Shown here: one piece after another, positions 37,054 to 45,993 of the stretch
Numbering within the stretch: position 1 is the first letter of the stretch
How the letters are laid out: each line of letters opens with the position of its first letter
Assembly (NCBI RefSeq): GCF_943913045.1
Contig: NZ_CALTVH010000001.1
Span: 1-64,000 of the forward strand
Length of the DNA: 64,000 nucleotides
Origin: an uncultured Ezakiella sp.
GTDB taxonomy: Bacteria > Bacillota > Clostridia > Tissierellales > Peptoniphilaceae
Reading direction: 5' to 3'
The notes under the pieces: generated by a model
What the model saw: the letters and a program-made list of their open reading frames with translations, nothing else
What the model was told of the DNA's origin: nothing
Databases searched by the model: none
Program-made: the position numbers and the translations under genes

Positions 37054-38805
37054 ATGAATAGTACAAAGATTGTGGCTACTATTGGCCCAGCTAGTGAGAG
37101 CGAAGAAACCTTAAAGCACATGATTTTGAATGGCCTAAATGTTGCACGTTTAAACTTTTCTCATGGTACTCATGATGAACACCAAGTTAGAATTGACAGG
37201 ATAAAAAAAGTTAGCAAGGAATTAGGAATACCCGTTGCAATAATGCTTGATACAAAGGGACCAGAAATCAGAATTGGTAGATTTAGAGAAGGACCAATTA
37301 GAATAGAGCAAGGGCAAAAATTTATCCTTACAACTGATGACAGACTTGGCGATCAAAACATGGTAAGCGTTTCTTATGACGGCATAATAAATGACGTTGA
37401 ACTAGGCGGCAGGCTATTAATTGATGATGGACTAGTGGAGTTTGAAATTGTAAATATTTTCTCAAACTCTATCGAACTCAAAGCAATTAATAGTGGTGAG
37501 TTATCAGATAGGAAGGGCGTAAATATTCCTGGTGCCAAAATAAAATTGCCCACTTTAACGGAACAAGATATAAGTGATATTAAATTTGGTATAAAAAATA
37601 ATGTGGATTTTTTGGCGGCAAGTTTTATTAGAAATCGCAATGATGTTTTGTCAATCAGAAAAATTCTAGAAGAAAATGGCGGTTATCAAATTTCCATTAT
37701 TTCTAAAATTGAAAACCAAGAAGGCTTGGATAATCTAGATGATATATTAGCAGTTAGTGATGGCATTATGGTTGCTAGAGGGGACCTTGGAGTTGAGATT
37801 CCTCCACAAAACATTCCTCATGTGCAAAAGGAAATTATAAAAAAATGTAATTTTGCAAATAAGGTTGTAATAACAGCTACACAAATGCTAGACTCTATGA
37901 CTAGAAACCCAAGGCCTACTAGGGCGGAAGTAATGGACGTGGCAAACTCAATACTCGATGGGACATCTGCGGTTATGCTTTCAGGCGAAAGTGCAGCTGG
38001 TAAATATCCAGTTGAGTCTATAAAAATGATGAGGAGCATCTCTATATCCACTGAAGAGAGCCCTGAATATGAAAGAATGCAAAGGGACAGGGTGGATATA
38101 AATAGGATCACTGTTACAAATGCAATTGCAGAGGCCACATATTCAATAGCCAAAGATTTACATGCAGCAGCAATTATTTCTGCAACTAGCAGTGGACAAA
38201 CGGCTAGGGCTTTATCAAAATTTAAACCAAGGCAACCGATAATTGCTATAACTGATGACGAGCGAGTTGAAAGAAAGCTAACCATGGAATGGGGAGTTTT
38301 TCCTGTTATTATTAAAGGAATTGATAACGCAAGTGAGCTTTTTAAAGCAGGTATTGAAAAATGCAAGGATATATATTTTAAGGAGGGAGATTTAGTTGTA
38401 CTCACAGCAGGCATTCCATTTTCAAAGAGTGGATCTACAAACTTGCTTAGAGTAGAAGTAATCGCAAAAATGATGACAAAGGGAATGGGAATAGGAAGCG
38501 GAAAAATTACAGGCAGGGCTGTAGTTGCTAATTCGCAAGAAGAACTTTTGAAAGATTTTAAAGATGGTGATATAATCGTTACTCTGGGAATGGATAGAGA
38601 TATGACTCCTTATGCTCAGCGTGCCAGCGCTCTTATTACTGAAGAGGGTGGCCTTACAAGTAGCGGTGCAATTATTGGCTTGTCACTTGGCTTGCCTACA
38701 ATTGTTGGCGCTAATGATTGTACAAAAGAAATTAAAACTGGGGACATAATCACAGTTGATATTCCTAGCGGACAAGTGTTTAAAGGAAGCGTTGAAAATG
38801 TCTAA
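37054..38805 (+). CDS. pyk: pyruvate kinase with C-terminal PEP-utilising-type domain
   Basis: In this 583-residue protein, residues 1-470 are a complete pyruvate kinase: KIVATIGPAS, LNFSHG, LDTKGPEIR, and MVARGDLGVEIP with MLDSMTRNPRPTRAE. Residues about 480-583 are the extra mobile domain known from Bacillus-type pyruvate kinases. In that domain the usual TSH, which holds the phosphorylatable His in PEP synthases and some homologues, reads TSS (535-537), so no phosphohistidine can form. The domain is therefore structural or regulatory here. AGGAGAAG precedes the ATG at 37054. The gene end overlaps the next start by 8 nt. Confidence 0.97.
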   Translation: MNSTKIVATIGPASESEETLKHMILNGLNVARLNFSHGTHDEHQVRIDRIKKVSKELGIPVAIMLDTKGPEIRIGRFREGPIRIEQGQKFILTTDDRLGDQNMVSVSYDGIINDVELGGRLLIDDGLVEFEIVNIFSNSIELKAINSGELSDRKGVNIPGAKIKLPTLTEQDISDIKFGIKNNVDFLAASFIRNRNDVLSIRKILEENGGYQISIISKIENQEGLDNLDDILAVSDGIMVARGDLGVEIPPQNIPHVQKEIIKKCNFANKVVITATQMLDSMTRNPRPTRAEVMDVANSILDGTSAVMLSGESAAGKYPVESIKMMRSISISTEESPEYERMQRDRVDINRITVTNAIAEATYSIAKDLHAAAIISATSSGQTARALSKFKPRQPIIAITDDERVERKLTMEWGVFPVIIKGIDNASELFKAGIEKCKDIYFKEGDLVVLTAGIPFSKSGSTNLLRVEVIAKMMTKGMGIGSGKITGRAVVANSQEELLKDFKDGDIIVTLGMDRDMTPYAQRASALITEEGGLTSSGAIIGLSLGLPTIVGANDCTKEIKTGDIITVDIPSGQVFKGSVENV

Positions 38806-39232
38806 TAAAAGGCAAAGCTGGGATAATTATTTTTTAGATATTGCCGAGATAGTTGCCAAGCGCTCAACATGCGACAGGGCTTATGTTGGTTGCGTGCTTG
38901 TAAACAATGATCATCGTATAGTAAGCACTGGCTATAATGGAAGTGTAAGTGGGAACCCTCACTGCATTGATGTTGGCCATGTTATGCGCGATGGTCATTG
39001 TATTGCTACAATTCATGCAGAAATGAACGCTCTTTTGTACTGCGCAAAGGAAGGTATAAGTGTTAAAGGATGTACGGCTTATGTAACTCACTTTCCTTGT
39101 TTAAATTGTACCAAGAGTTTGATACAAGCTGGCATAACAAGAATAGTATATATAAATGCATATAGGCTTGATGATTATTCAATTGAGCTTCTAGATAAAA
39201 ACAATATTAAAGTTGTTCAAATGGAAAGATAA
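38798..39232 (+). CDS. dCMP deaminase (ComEB-like)
   Basis: This 144-residue zinc enzyme deaminates dCMP to dUMP, feeding dTMP synthesis. The zinc ligands are visible in HAEMNALLY and PCLNCTKSL, preceded by STCDRAYVGCVLV and TGYNGSVSG, all typical. The start is the ATG at 38798, overlapping the pyk stop by 8 nt, with GGAAG upstream. A longer in-frame reading from 38756 lies wholly in pyk and lacks a ribosome site. In Bacillus the homologue comEB lies in a competence operon; here it follows glycolysis genes. Confidence 0.93.
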   Translation: MSNKRQSWDNYFLDIAEIVAKRSTCDRAYVGCVLVNNDHRIVSTGYNGSVSGNPHCIDVGHVMRDGHCIATIHAEMNALLYCAKEGISVKGCTAYVTHFPCLNCTKSLIQAGITRIVYINAYRLDDYSIELLDKNNIKVVQMER

Positions 39233-39268
39233 TTTACTTTGCTTATATGTAAATCGAGGAGATAGTTT

Positions 39269-40624
39269 ATGGAAATTGTAATTGTTGGAGCTGGCAAAGT
39301 TGGCGAAGCGCTTTGCAAGGATCTGGCATCTGAAGGAAATAATATTGTATTAATTGAACTTAACCAAAAAACTCTTGAAAAGGTTATGGAAACATCCGAT
39401 ATAACAGGAGTTGTTGGTAATGGGGCAAGTGTAGATATTCAGATTGAAGCAGGTGTAGAAAACTGTGAAATGTTTATGGCTATAACCGAATCTGATGAAT
39501 TGAATATAATTGCTTGCATTATTGCAAAAAAACTTGGGGCAAAGGATACAATTGCTAGAGTGAGAAACCCAGTGTACTCTCAAAATATGGATTTTGTTAA
39601 AGGTAATCTTGGCATAAAGTTTATGATAAATCCAGAAAAAGAGACGGCATACGATATAATGAACACTTTAAAATATCCTTGCGCTTTTAGTGTAGAAAAT
39701 TTCTTGTCTAATAAAGTTAATATGGTTGAGTTGATTGTTGAAAAAGATTCGCCTTTGGATGGATTGGTTTTAAAAAATTACAATGTTACCAAAGAAAAAA
39801 TTCTTATTTGTGCCGTAGAGAGAAACGGAGAAGTTTATATTCCTGCAGGGGACTTTATGCTAATGGAGGGCGATAGATTTTATATCACCGGGACCAGTAA
39901 GGCCCTTAAGCAGTTTATAGGAAACTGCAGATACAAGGATGGAATAATTAAATCTGTTTTAATAGTAGGTGGTAGCAGGATTGCTTTCTACTTGATTGAA
40001 TTATTATTAGAAAAGAATATAAGTGTTAAGCTTATAGAAAAAGACCCTGAGATGGCAGAGTTTTTTTCAGAAACCTATCCGCACATTGTAGTCATAAATG
40101 CAGATGGGACAGACCAGCAAGTTCTTTTGGAAGAGAGAATTGAAAACTATGATGCAGTTGTAAGTTTAACTGGCATTGATGAAGAAAATATTATCATATC
40201 TATGTTTGCAATCAGTCAAAATGTTTCGAAGAACATTACAAAAATTAACAGAAATATCATGAAGGTCATAGTTGACAAACTGGGACTAGATACTATAGTT
40301 ACACCTAAAAAGATAATTGCAGACAAGATAATTAGATTTGTTCGTTCACAAATTGATTCAAGTGGGTCAAGAGTAGAGAATTTTAACAGGATTTTAGACA
40401 ACGAAGTAGAAGTTATTCACTTTTCGATTACAGAAAAATCAAGAGCATTGAATATTCCGCTCAAGGACTTGCACACTATACCGGGGATATTAATTGCTTG
40501 TATTAAGAGAAATGGATCTATTATTTATCCAGGTGGTAATGATTCAATTCAAATTAATGATGAGGTTTTAGTTGTAACCAAGACTAAATATCTGGATAAT
40601 TTTGATGAGGCAATAGTTGGTTAG
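39269..40624 (+). CDS. trkA: potassium uptake regulatory subunit TrkA
   Basis: This 451-residue protein has duplicated RCK units: NAD-binding motif VGAGKVGEALCKDLA at the start, a second Rossmann start IVGGSRIAFYLIELL near 232, and TrkA-C domains at about 140-215 and 370-450. It is the cytoplasmic gating ring that binds the TrkH channel. AAATCGAGGAGATA precedes the ATG at 39269. It overlaps trkH by 8 nt. Confidence 0.95.
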   Translation: MEIVIVGAGKVGEALCKDLASEGNNIVLIELNQKTLEKVMETSDITGVVGNGASVDIQIEAGVENCEMFMAITESDELNIIACIIAKKLGAKDTIARVRNPVYSQNMDFVKGNLGIKFMINPEKETAYDIMNTLKYPCAFSVENFLSNKVNMVELIVEKDSPLDGLVLKNYNVTKEKILICAVERNGEVYIPAGDFMLMEGDRFYITGTSKALKQFIGNCRYKDGIIKSVLIVGGSRIAFYLIELLLEKNISVKLIEKDPEMAEFFSETYPHIVVINADGTDQQVLLEERIENYDAVVSLTGIDEENIIISMFAISQNVSKNITKINRNIMKVIVDKLGLDTIVTPKKIIADKIIRFVRSQIDSSGSRVENFNRILDNEVEVIHFSITEKSRALNIPLKDLHTIPGILIACIKRNGSIIYPGGNDSIQINDEVLVVTKTKYLDNFDEAIVG

Positions 40625-42071
40625 TATGAACAGAAGAGTAGTATTATACAATATATCTAGAATACTTTTGCTGGTAGGGCTCTTGCTTTTTTTACCGATT
40701 TTAGTAGCTTTATATTATAGGGAAAGTTTTTATAATATATCCGCCTTTTTAAAATCGATACTCATAATTGCACTTGTGAGCCTACCTTTTGCTATAAGGA
40801 AGCCCAAAAATTCAGGGGTTTATATTAAAGAGGGCATGATTGTTGTAAGTCTTTCTTGGATTTTAATTAGCTTTTTTGGGGCTTTGCCTTTTTATTTTAG
40901 TGGGCAAATTCCGAGCTTAGTCGATGCTTTTTTTGAAACAGCAAGCGGATTTACTACTACAGGCTCAAGTATATTGACAAATGTTGAGGCTCTGTCAAAT
41001 TCTATGCTATTTTGGAGGAGCTTTACTCACTTCATTGGAGGTATGGGCGTCTTGGTACTGGTACTTGCAATTTCCCCAAACACTAGTTTAAGTGACATTC
41101 AATTTATGAAGGCAGAAGTCCCAGGACCGCAATTTGGAAAGATGCTTAGCAAATTAAAAAGCACGGCACAACTTTTATATTTGATTTATATTGGAATGAC
41201 AATAATTTTAATCTTTGCCCTTATAATCGCTGGGATGCCAGTCTTTGATAGTGTCCTTCATGCATTTGGCACAGCGGGCACGGGCGGATTTGGTATAAAG
41301 TCAGCTAGTGTTGGCTATTACAACTCGGCTTCGATTGAAATTATTATTTCCATAGGGATGATTTTATTTGGAGTAAATTTCCATGTATTTTATTTGATTC
41401 TGATTGGTAAAGTAAAAGATGCTTTAAGATCAGAAGAGCTAAAAACATATTTATCAATAATAGCCATTGCAACACTCTTGATTTTTATAAATATATTACC
41501 GAGTCAAATAAATTCTGGAAGCGCACTTCGCCAATCGCTCTTTAGTGTTTCATCTGTTATGACAACTACTGGTTTTTCCACGGCAGATTTTGATACTTGG
41601 CCCATGTTTAGCAGGTGGGTTTTGCTTACACTTATGTTTATTGGAGGCTGTGCTGGTTCGACTGCTGGAGGTATTAAGGTCTCAAGGGTTATTATAATTT
41701 TTAAAACGGCTGTTGCCGAGGTAAAGAAAATTGTATCGCCAAATAGGTGTGTAGTCGTTAATGTGGACGGAAGAAAAGTTGAGCAGTCGGTGGAAAGAGG
41801 GGTTTCAAATTACCTGCTTATATACGCAATAGTATTTATGGCAATACTTGGACTCATATCATTTTTTACTCCTGATTTTGAAACAGCCTTTACATCTGTT
41901 GCAGCAACTTTTAACAATATAGGTCCAGGTCTTGGTGCTGTTGGTCCTACAGGAAGCTTTGCAATGTTTCATCCGATAGCAAAAATTATTTTGTCTTTTG
42001 CAATGATTGCAGGCAGACTTGAAATTGTTCCTGTATTATTTTTGTTTAATCCTGGTATTTGGAAAAATTAA
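40617..42071 (+). CDS. trkH: potassium uptake channel subunit TrkH
   Basis: This 484-residue polytopic membrane protein of the TrkH/KtrB family conducts potassium. Four selectivity-filter-like loops are visible, including SGFTTTGSS, GTAGTGGFG, VMTTTGFSTADF and FNNIGPGLG. Two starts are possible: TTG at 40617, with GAGG 6 nt upstream, or ATG at 40626, whose spacing would be about 15 nt. The TTG is preferred. It is translationally coupled to trkA. Confidence 0.94.
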   Translation: MVSMNRRVVLYNISRILLLVGLLLFLPILVALYYRESFYNISAFLKSILIIALVSLPFAIRKPKNSGVYIKEGMIVVSLSWILISFFGALPFYFSGQIPSLVDAFFETASGFTTTGSSILTNVEALSNSMLFWRSFTHFIGGMGVLVLVLAISPNTSLSDIQFMKAEVPGPQFGKMLSKLKSTAQLLYLIYIGMTIILIFALIIAGMPVFDSVLHAFGTAGTGGFGIKSASVGYYNSASIEIIISIGMILFGVNFHVFYLILIGKVKDALRSEELKTYLSIIAIATLLIFINILPSQINSGSALRQSLFSVSSVMTTTGFSTADFDTWPMFSRWVLLTLMFIGGCAGSTAGGIKVSRVIIIFKTAVAEVKKIVSPNRCVVVNVDGRKVEQSVERGVSNYLLIYAIVFMAILGLISFFTPDFETAFTSVAATFNNIGPGLGAVGPTGSFAMFHPIAKIILSFAMIAGRLEIVPVLFLFNPGIWKN

Positions 42072-42089
42072 AATAAAATTAATAATTGG

Positions 42090-42118
42090 TTGACAATTCA
42101 AATTTAATCGTGTATAAT
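42090..42118 (+). promoter_or_regulatory. promoter of tRNA-Cys
   Basis: A perfect consensus TTGACA (42090-42095) and TATAAT (42113-42118) with a 17-nt spacer lies about 38 nt before the mature tRNA end. The predicted transcription start is near 42125, leaving a leader of about 30 nt. Confidence 0.9.
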
Positions 42119-42155
42119 CTTTAAGTGATGTTTGAAAAACATTATTTAAAGATGT

Positions 42156-42229
42156 GGCGGCATAGCCAAGTGGTAAGGCACGGGTCTGCAAAACCTTGAC
42201 CACCAGTTCAAATCTGGTTGCCGCCTCCA
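42156..42229 (+). tRNA. tRNA-Cys (anticodon GCA)
   Basis: The acceptor arm GGCGGCA (42156-42162) pairs with TGCCGCC (42219-42225). A discriminator T and an encoded CCA (42227-42229) follow. The anticodon loop CTGCAAA carries GCA. The D arm (GCC/GGC) and T arm (ACCAG, TTCAAAT, CTGGT) are complete. The first pair of the anticodon stem is C-T, a mismatch, and the second is G-T. The gene is monocistronic, with its own promoter and terminator. Confidence 0.97.
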
Positions 42230-42235
42230 AAATTT

Positions 42236-42260
42236 AGCAAGCTGAGTGCTTGCTTTTTTT
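42236..42260 (+). terminator. terminator of tRNA-Cys
   Basis: AGCAAGC (42236-42242) pairs with GCTTGCT (42248-42254) around TGAGT, followed by seven T residues. A possible thrS promoter (TTGCTT at 42250, TATAAT at 42273-42278, 17 nt apart) begins inside it. Confidence 0.85.
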
Positions 42261-42299
42261 ATTTCTTAGTGTTATAATTTATATGAATTGAATACTAAG

Positions 42300-42500
42300 T
42301 ATTGAAGCGTATTTAAATTTACATTTTCAGAGAGGTCCTAATAGCTGTGATAGGGCTAGTGTTAATTTAAATGTACCGGCGCTTATGTAAGATGCAAGAA
42401 ATTGCAAACCGTATCCTTTACGTTAAAGGTTTGAGAAGTAATTAGGGTGGAACCACGGATATAAAGATCATTCGTCCCTTGGGGAGGTGGTCTTTTTTTG
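42300..42500 (+). promoter_or_regulatory. T-box leader of thrS
   Basis: The antiterminator T-box sequence AGGGTGGAACCACG is at 42444-42457. The Stem I base AAGCG (42305-42309) pairs with CGCTT (42380-42384), and ATTTAAATT (42311-42319) with AATTTAAAT (42364-42372). The unpaired 3' side holds ACC (42375-42377), a threonine specifier codon. The terminator hairpin (about 42465-42492) ends in a T-run (42493-42499). By known T-box logic, uncharged tRNA-Thr would favour antitermination and thrS expression. The whole 300-nt interval between tRNA-Cys and thrS is thus accounted for. Confidence 0.93.
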
Positions 42501-42529
42501 TTGATAAAATTAAATTTTAAGGAGGATAT

Positions 42530-44443
42530 ATGAGAAAATTAGAGTTACCTGATGGAAGCATCAGAGAATTTGATGATAGCATGGATGTGTATGAAATTGT
42601 AGGGGAAATTTCTGCAGGCCTACAAAGAAATGCTACAGGAGCAGTCCTTGATGGACATGTAATTGGCATGCAAGATGTGCCAAGCCACGATGGCAAATTT
42701 GAAGTTTTAACTTTTGATGATTTAGAAGGCAAGAAAGTTTTTTGGCACACATCTGCTCACTTGATGGCTCTAGCTATTCAAAGATTATTCCCAGGAGTTA
42801 AATTTGCAATTGGTCCTGCAATTGACCAAGGTTTTTATTACGATTTTGATACTGAGCACAGATTTACTCCAGAAGATCTAGAAAAAATCGAAGCAGAAAT
42901 GAAAAAAATCGTAAAAGAAGGCAATGAACTCAAGAGATTTGAAATGGATAGGGATGAAGCTATCGAACATTTCAAAAAATTAGATGAAAAATACAAGGTA
43001 GACTTAATTGAACACTTTCCATCAGGAGAAGTTATTTCATTCTATCAATTAGACGAGTTTGTAGACCTTTGCAGAGGTCCACACTTAAAAGATGTTTCAA
43101 AGATAAAAGCTTTTAAACTTTTAAGTGTTGCAGGTGCTTATTGGCGTGGAGATGAAAAAAATGAAATGCTCCAAAGAATTTACGGAATAAGTTTTCCTAA
43201 AAAATCTATGCTCGATGAATACCTAGATATGCTCGAAGAGGCTAAGAAGAGAGACCACAGAAAACTAGGTAAAGAACTTGATTTATTTAGCATTCATGAA
43301 GAAGCTCCAGGAATTCCTTTCTTCCATCCAAACGGCATGATTTTGAAAAATGAACTTTTAAATTGGTGGAGAAATATATTAATTGATAATGGCTATGGAG
43401 AAATTCAAACTCCTATTATTATGAATGAAGATTTATGGCACCGTTCAGGCCACTGGGACCACTACAAAGAAAACATGTACTTTACAAGTGTTGATGACGT
43501 TCCATTTGCTATTAAGCCTATGAACTGCCCAGGCTCTACAATTGTATATGCAAATGATCTTCACTCTTATAGGGATTTGCCAATTAGATTATCTGAATTT
43601 GGCCTTGTCCATAGACATGAACTATCTGGTGCCCTACACGGACTTATGAGGGTTAGATCTTTCACTCAAGACGATGCTCATATTTTCTGCCTTCCATCAC
43701 AAGTTGAAGATGAAATTAAAAAGATGGTAAAGCTAGCGGATTATATGTATAAGACTTTTGGATTTAAATATACTGTTGAATTATCCACAAGACCAGAAGA
43801 TTTCATGGGCGAAATTGAAACATGGAATATAGCAGAAGAGGCTCTCGAAAATGCTCTCCATGACATGGATATAGATTTTAAACTAAATGAAGGCGACGGA
43901 GCTTTCTACGGACCAAAGATTGACTTTCATATAGAAGATGCCATTGGCAGAACTTGGCAATGTGGAACAATCCAATTGGACTTCCAAATGCCAGAGAATT
44001 TTGACCTTGTCTATGTTGATGAAAACAATGAAAGAAAGCGTCCAGTTATGCTACACAGGGCAATATTTGGATCCATTGAAAGATTTATGGGCGTATTAAT
44101 CGAACACTTGGCAGGCAAGTTCCCACTATGGTTAGCTCCAGTACAAGTTGAAGTTATACCTGTAAGTGAAAAGACAAATGAATATGCAAAAGAAGTTTAT
44201 GATACACTAAAAGAAAATGGAATTAGAGTTCACTTGGATTCTAGAGACGCTAAGATGGGAGCCAAGATTAGAGAAGCACAACTTAAAAAGATTAATTATA
44301 TGCTAATACTTGGTGAAAATGAAAAAGAAAATAAAAGCATTTCTATCAGAAAGAGAAATGGTGAAAATGTCAATGATGCAGATCTAAATTCATTTATAGA
44401 AGATTTGCATGATGAAATAAAAACAAAAAGGATAGGTGATTAA
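42530..44443 (+). CDS. thrS: threonine-tRNA ligase
   Basis: This 637-residue class II synthetase has a TGS domain (1-62) and an editing domain with the HxxxH pattern (HTSAHLMALA, about 73-82). The catalytic core has motif 2 (GLVHRHELSGALHGLMRVRS), MNCPGS with the zinc Cys, and motif 3 (LHRAIFGSIERFMGVLIEH). A C-terminal anticodon-binding domain (about 535-637) completes it. AAGGAGGA precedes the ATG at 42530. It is controlled by the upstream T-box. pepV starts with the next base after the stop. Confidence 0.98.
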   Translation: MRKLELPDGSIREFDDSMDVYEIVGEISAGLQRNATGAVLDGHVIGMQDVPSHDGKFEVLTFDDLEGKKVFWHTSAHLMALAIQRLFPGVKFAIGPAIDQGFYYDFDTEHRFTPEDLEKIEAEMKKIVKEGNELKRFEMDRDEAIEHFKKLDEKYKVDLIEHFPSGEVISFYQLDEFVDLCRGPHLKDVSKIKAFKLLSVAGAYWRGDEKNEMLQRIYGISFPKKSMLDEYLDMLEEAKKRDHRKLGKELDLFSIHEEAPGIPFFHPNGMILKNELLNWWRNILIDNGYGEIQTPIIMNEDLWHRSGHWDHYKENMYFTSVDDVPFAIKPMNCPGSTIVYANDLHSYRDLPIRLSEFGLVHRHELSGALHGLMRVRSFTQDDAHIFCLPSQVEDEIKKMVKLADYMYKTFGFKYTVELSTRPEDFMGEIETWNIAEEALENALHDMDIDFKLNEGDGAFYGPKIDFHIEDAIGRTWQCGTIQLDFQMPENFDLVYVDENNERKRPVMLHRAIFGSIERFMGVLIEHLAGKFPLWLAPVQVEVIPVSEKTNEYAKEVYDTLKENGIRVHLDSRDAKMGAKIREAQLKKINYMLILGENEKENKSISIRKRNGENVNDADLNSFIEDLHDEIKTKRIGD

Positions 44444-45838
44444 ATGGATTTTTTAAAATGGATTGATGAACACAAGGAAGAAATGATCGAAGACTTGGGC
44501 AAATTAATTGCAATTAATTCAGTCGAAGGCGAACCGGCAGCAGATGCACCTTTTGGTCAAGGACCTAAAGAAGCCTTGGAAGCTTTTTTAGAAATTGGTA
44601 AAAGAGATGGATTTAGAATCGACAACCTACAAAACTATGCTGGAGATATAGAATTTGGTGAAGGCGATGAAACCGTAGGTATATTAGCTCACGTTGACGT
44701 TGTGCCTGCTGGCGGTAACTGGGATACAGATCCGTTTGAAATGATCAATGATGGAGAGTATCTGCAAGGTCGTGGAACCCAAGACGATAAGGGACCAGCA
44801 ATTGCTGCTTATTACGCAATGCGTGCTCTTAAAGAGACAGATGAAAAACTAATCAGAAAGATTAGATTGATTTTGGGAACTAACGAAGAAACTGGTTGGG
44901 GCGGAATGAACTATTATGTAAAGAATAAGAAGATGCCTGATTTTGGATTTACTCCTGATGCTGAATTCCCAGTTATCTTTGGAGAAAAAGGAATTATAAC
45001 TGGTACTTCAAAACTAAAATATAATTTCAAAGACACGATGGTTAAAGAAGTTAAGGGTGGAAATGCTCCTAATATGGTTCCAGATTTCTGCACAGTTGTA
45101 ATAGATGGATCAAAAGTTACAAATGAAGTAAAATCAATTGGCACTCTGCCTGATTTTAAAGTTGAAGAAAAGGATGGAGAAGTTCATATTACCGCAAAAG
45201 GTATTAGTGCACACGGTTCAAAACCTGAACTAGGCGTAAATGCTATTTCAAAAATGATGGAACAACTTGCAAAATTAATGCCAGCAGAAGATTCTTTCAG
45301 GGCATTTGCGGAATTCTATAACGAAGTTATGGGTTTCCATATGCATGGTGAGGGACTTGGCATAGATTATGAAGATGAGTTGAGTGGCAAGCTAAACTTC
45401 AATGTTGGAATGATTTCAAATACAGATAAGAATATTGATATTGTATTAAATATGCGCTATCCACTTAAAGGTGTTACAAAAGAAGAAATTATTGATAAAA
45501 TAAATAAGGGAACTAGTGAATACAAGGGTGAATTTACAAGAACTGGTGGAGAAGAACCACTCTTTATCGATCCAGAAGGAAAGCTAGTTACAATTTTAAT
45601 GGATGCATATCAAAAGCAAACAGGCGATACAGAGTCTAAACCAATGACTATTGGCGGTGGAACTTATGCAAAAGCAATGAAAAATTGTGTTGCATACGGA
45701 GCTATGTTCTTGGATGATGAGGACAGAATGCACCAAAAAAATGAAAGAATTAAAATTGATCGTTTAATGGACGCTGCAAAAATTTACGCAATTGCATTAA
45801 AAAACTTAGCATCTGAAGAAAAAGTGCTTGACAAATAA
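44444..45838 (+). CDS. pepV: M20 family dipeptidase, PepV-like
   Basis: This 464-residue cytosolic metallopeptidase cleaves dipeptides. Metal-site motifs are complete: LAHVDVVPAGG, GRGTQDDKGP, GTNEETGWGG and FTPDAEFP, with a C-terminal His in EDRMHQKNE. Length matches PepV of lactic acid bacteria. It directly abuts thrS, so it is probably in the T-box-controlled transcript, and its 3' end contains the -35 of the infC promoter. A carnosinase-like or beta-Ala-Xaa specificity cannot be excluded. Confidence 0.92.
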   Translation: MDFLKWIDEHKEEMIEDLGKLIAINSVEGEPAADAPFGQGPKEALEAFLEIGKRDGFRIDNLQNYAGDIEFGEGDETVGILAHVDVVPAGGNWDTDPFEMINDGEYLQGRGTQDDKGPAIAAYYAMRALKETDEKLIRKIRLILGTNEETGWGGMNYYVKNKKMPDFGFTPDAEFPVIFGEKGIITGTSKLKYNFKDTMVKEVKGGNAPNMVPDFCTVVIDGSKVTNEVKSIGTLPDFKVEEKDGEVHITAKGISAHGSKPELGVNAISKMMEQLAKLMPAEDSFRAFAEFYNEVMGFHMHGEGLGIDYEDELSGKLNFNVGMISNTDKNIDIVLNMRYPLKGVTKEEIIDKINKGTSEYKGEFTRTGGEEPLFIDPEGKLVTILMDAYQKQTGDTESKPMTIGGGTYAKAMKNCVAYGAMFLDDEDRMHQKNERIKIDRLMDAAKIYAIALKNLASEEKVLDK

Positions 45839-45863
45839 TTAAGCATGTGATATACTCATGCTT
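45828..45863 (+). promoter_or_regulatory. promoter of infC-rpmI-rplT with inverted repeat around the -10
   Basis: TTGACA (45828-45833) and TATACT (45851-45856) are separated by 17 nt. The -35 lies inside the last codons of pepV. The arms AAGCATG (45841-45847) and CATGCTT (45857-45863) flank the -10 symmetrically, which could be an operator or a weak pepV terminator. Confidence 0.85.
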
Positions 45864-45993
45864 GTGAAGAAAAGTAGAAGGCCCCTTCTCACCTTATCAC
45901 CGGTTGTGCATAAGGTTACAACAAAATCTGATTTATTGATTTTTTAAAAGGGCCTTCTGGGCTCTTTTTTATATTTTGGAAGGGGGAAAGGAA
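45864..45993 (+). promoter_or_regulatory. attenuator-type leader of the infC operon (candidate L20 leader)
   Basis: Two exclusive structures share one arm. AGAAGGCCC (45876-45884) pairs with GGGCCTTCT (45950-45958). Alternatively AAAAGGGCC (45946-45954) pairs with GGCTCTTTT (45960-45968) as a terminator ending in T residues. An inner hairpin ACCTTAT/ATAAGGT (45891-45897, 45910-45916) has GTTGT in its loop that can pair with ACAAC (45918-45922), a possible pseudoknot. Feedback by ribosomal protein L20 through such a leader is known in Bacillus; here it is inferred. Confidence 0.75.

Noticed and set aside
37818..38414. Minus-strand ORF of 198 codons
   Set aside because: Antisense to the well-conserved pyruvate kinase core; composition is that of a mirror frame.
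42036..42230. Minus-strand ORF of 64 codons over tRNA-Cys
   Set aside because: It is the antisense translation of the tRNA gene, a well-known annotation artefact, and has no ribosome binding site.
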